This document shows positions 63,045 to 64,000 of a stretch of 64,000 bases of DNA, piece after piece. The notes below the pieces were generated by a model. The model did no database searches and was not told the DNA's origin. It saw nothing but the letters and a program-made list of their open reading frames with translations. The DNA lies in assembly GCF_900111325.1 (NCBI RefSeq), contig NZ_FOGW01000006.1:62001-126000 (forward strand), given 5' to 3'. The translations under genes and the position numbers were made by a program. Origin of the DNA: Lachnobacterium bovis (GTDB lineage: Bacteria; Bacillota; Clostridia; Lachnospirales; Lachnospiraceae). Position 1 is the first letter of the stretch. Each line of letters begins with the position of its first letter.

Positions 63045-63529
63045 TGTCAAGGGAATTATATGAAAAAAGGTTATATGAAATTCTTAAACAAAAAAACTGG
63101 AAGCTATCAACAGCAGAAAGCTGCACAGGCGGTTTAGTTGCTGCTACAGTTGTTAATATTTCAGGAATATCAGAATTTTTTGAGGAAGGTTTTATAACAT
63201 ATTCATCTAGAGCAAAGGTTAATCGAATAGGGGTTGAACCTGATGTAATAGAAAAATATGGCGTTGTTAGTAATGAAACAGCAGAAGCTATGGCATTAGC
63301 GACTGCAAGAACAGCTAATAGTGATTGCTCTATTTCTACAACAGGAGTTGCAGGACCCAATGGAGGTACAAGAGAAGTTCCCGTTGGTTGTATTTGCATA
63401 GGTTGTTCAATTAAAGGAAAAGCTTATTCGGAAAAAGTTATATTTAAAGGTACGAGACAAGAAATAAGACAACAGGCAGCTGTTGAAGCAATCAGATATT
63501 TAATAGAAAAGATTGAAGAGGTGTCATAA
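63044..63529 (+). CDS. CinA C-terminal domain protein (NMN amidohydrolase family)
   Basis: 161 aa containing only the CinA C-terminal domain: STAESCTGGLVAATVVNISGISEFFEEGFITYS, KYGVVSNETAEAMA and GVAGPNGGTREVPVGCICIG. Related PncC deamidates NMN for NAD recycling. The N-terminal MoaB-like domain of full CinA is absent. Shares its first base with the last base of pgsA, and its stop overlaps the next start by one base. The Shine-Dalgarno lies in the end of pgsA. Confidence 0.9.
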   Translation: MSRELYEKRLYEILKQKNWKLSTAESCTGGLVAATVVNISGISEFFEEGFITYSSRAKVNRIGVEPDVIEKYGVVSNETAEAMALATARTANSDCSISTTGVAGPNGGTREVPVGCICIGCSIKGKAYSEKVIFKGTRQEIRQQAAVEAIRYLIEKIEEVS

Positions 63530-64000
63530 TGAGAGTAATAGCGGGTACGGCAAGAAGATTGCCACTTAAAGCTCCATACGGAATGAATACTCGTCCTACA
63601 TCAGACCAAATAAAAGAAACACTATTTAATATGTTACAGGCAGAGGTGCCAAGTGCGTATTTTTTAGATTTATTTGCAGGTAGTGGTCAAATTGGTATTG
63701 AAGCGTTAAGTAGAGGTGCTTCTTATTGCGTTTTTGTTGAGAATAATAGAAAAGCTCAAGAATGTATTGAAGAAAATATTAAATTTACAAAATTTGATAA
63801 AACAGCATCCCTTATTAAAAGTGATGCTATTTCAGCTCTAAGAATGGCTGAAAATAAATATAAGTTTGATATTATTTTTATGGATCCACCATATAATAAT
63901 GAGTATGAAAAAGAAATTTTAGAGTATTTAAGTAATTCATCTGTTTTAAAAGATGATACATTAATTATAATTGAAGCTTCAGTTGAGACTGTGTTTGATT
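63529..64000 (+). CDS. rsmD: 16S rRNA (guanine-966-N2)-methyltransferase, partial
   Basis: Cut at the right edge of the window; 157 residues visible. MRVIAGTARRLPLKAP, RPTSDQIKETLFNML, the SAM-binding FLDLFAGSGQIGIEALSRGA, and the catalytic DPPYN motif identify RsmD, which methylates G966 of 16S rRNA on the 30S subunit. The start ATG overlaps the preceding stop by one base, with GAAGAGGTG upstream. The 3' part is missing. Confidence 0.9.
   Translation, partial: MRVIAGTARRLPLKAPYGMNTRPTSDQIKETLFNMLQAEVPSAYFLDLFAGSGQIGIEALSRGASYCVFVENNRKAQECIEENIKFTKFDKTASLIKSDAISALRMAENKYKFDIIFMDPPYNNEYEKEILEYLSNSSVLKDDTLIIIEASVETVFD

Noticed and set aside
1..64000. Prophage, insertion sequence, integrative element or defence island
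   Set aside because: No transposase, integrase, phage structural gene, restriction, toxin-antitoxin or other defence gene was recognised on either strand; gene order is that of the core chromosome.

Overview
This window reads as an AT-rich chromosome segment of an anaerobic, spore-forming-lineage Firmicute, most likely a low-GC member of the Lachnospiraceae. I infer this from the gene order (rimP-nusA-rnpM-ylxQ-infB-rbfA-nrnA-truB-ribF, rimO-pgsA-cinA-rsmD, scpAB, cmk-ispH-rpsA), a complete Rnf complex, a biotin-dependent Na+ decarboxylase operon, a GerW/YtfJ sporulation-type protein and Gram-positive style leaders. I could not run a database search, so no species is named. No prophage, insertion sequence, CRISPR array, toxin-antitoxin or recognisable defence system is present; most genes are core.

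Layout. 1-1.3 kb: infC-rpmI-rplT behind an L20-type attenuator; infC uses an AUU start. 1.3-3.2 kb: a 527-bp non-coding stretch with hairpins, galE, and a minus-strand tRNA-Glu(CTC). 3.2-11.8 kb: the nusA/infB translation operon. 11.8-14.6 kb: rpsO and pnp, each with a structured leader. 14.7-17.8 kb: cardiolipin synthase and the condensin subunits ScpA/ScpB. 18.0-23.2 kb: a five-gene biotin-dependent carboxyltransferase and Na+ pump operon. 23.4-28.3 kb: an RpiR regulator, a flavoprotein, cmk, ispH and rpsA. 28.4-31 kb: a promoter-RNA-terminator module, a lone cheR, a tandem repeat and a DEDD exonuclease-like gene. 31.1-37.4 kb: rnfCDGEAB and a convergent apbE. 37.6-44.6 kb: proline synthesis (proB, proA), folate, miaB, a NusG-II/Gx-transporter pair, ruvAB. 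44.7-52.3 kb: zapA, a U32 protein, ftsW and a class B PBP, then an unknown gene with DUF2953 and GerW. 52.4-64 kb: rpmB, Asp23, DAK2 kinase, recG, rqcH, then yicC-remA-gmk-rpoZ-rimO-pgsA-cinA-rsmD (the last cut by the window edge).

How they work together. The core operons make translation factors, ribosomal proteins and RNA-processing enzymes, several with autoregulatory leader structures typical of Firmicutes. The two bioenergetic blocks are the distinctive part. Rnf couples ferredoxin:NAD+ oxidoreduction to ion pumping and needs ApbE to attach FMN to RnfD and RnfG; apbE lies tail-to-tail with it. The decarboxylase operon carries the membrane pump subunits (beta, gamma), a free biotin carrier and two different carboxyltransferases: one of the OadA/transcarboxylase-5S type and one of the MmdA/transcarboxylase-12S type. 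The second has altered active-site motifs. That operon is the best candidate here for uncharacterised biology. The next best are the leader or small RNA ahead of cheR and the 24-bp tandem repeat that seems to derive from the 3' end of the neighbouring gene.
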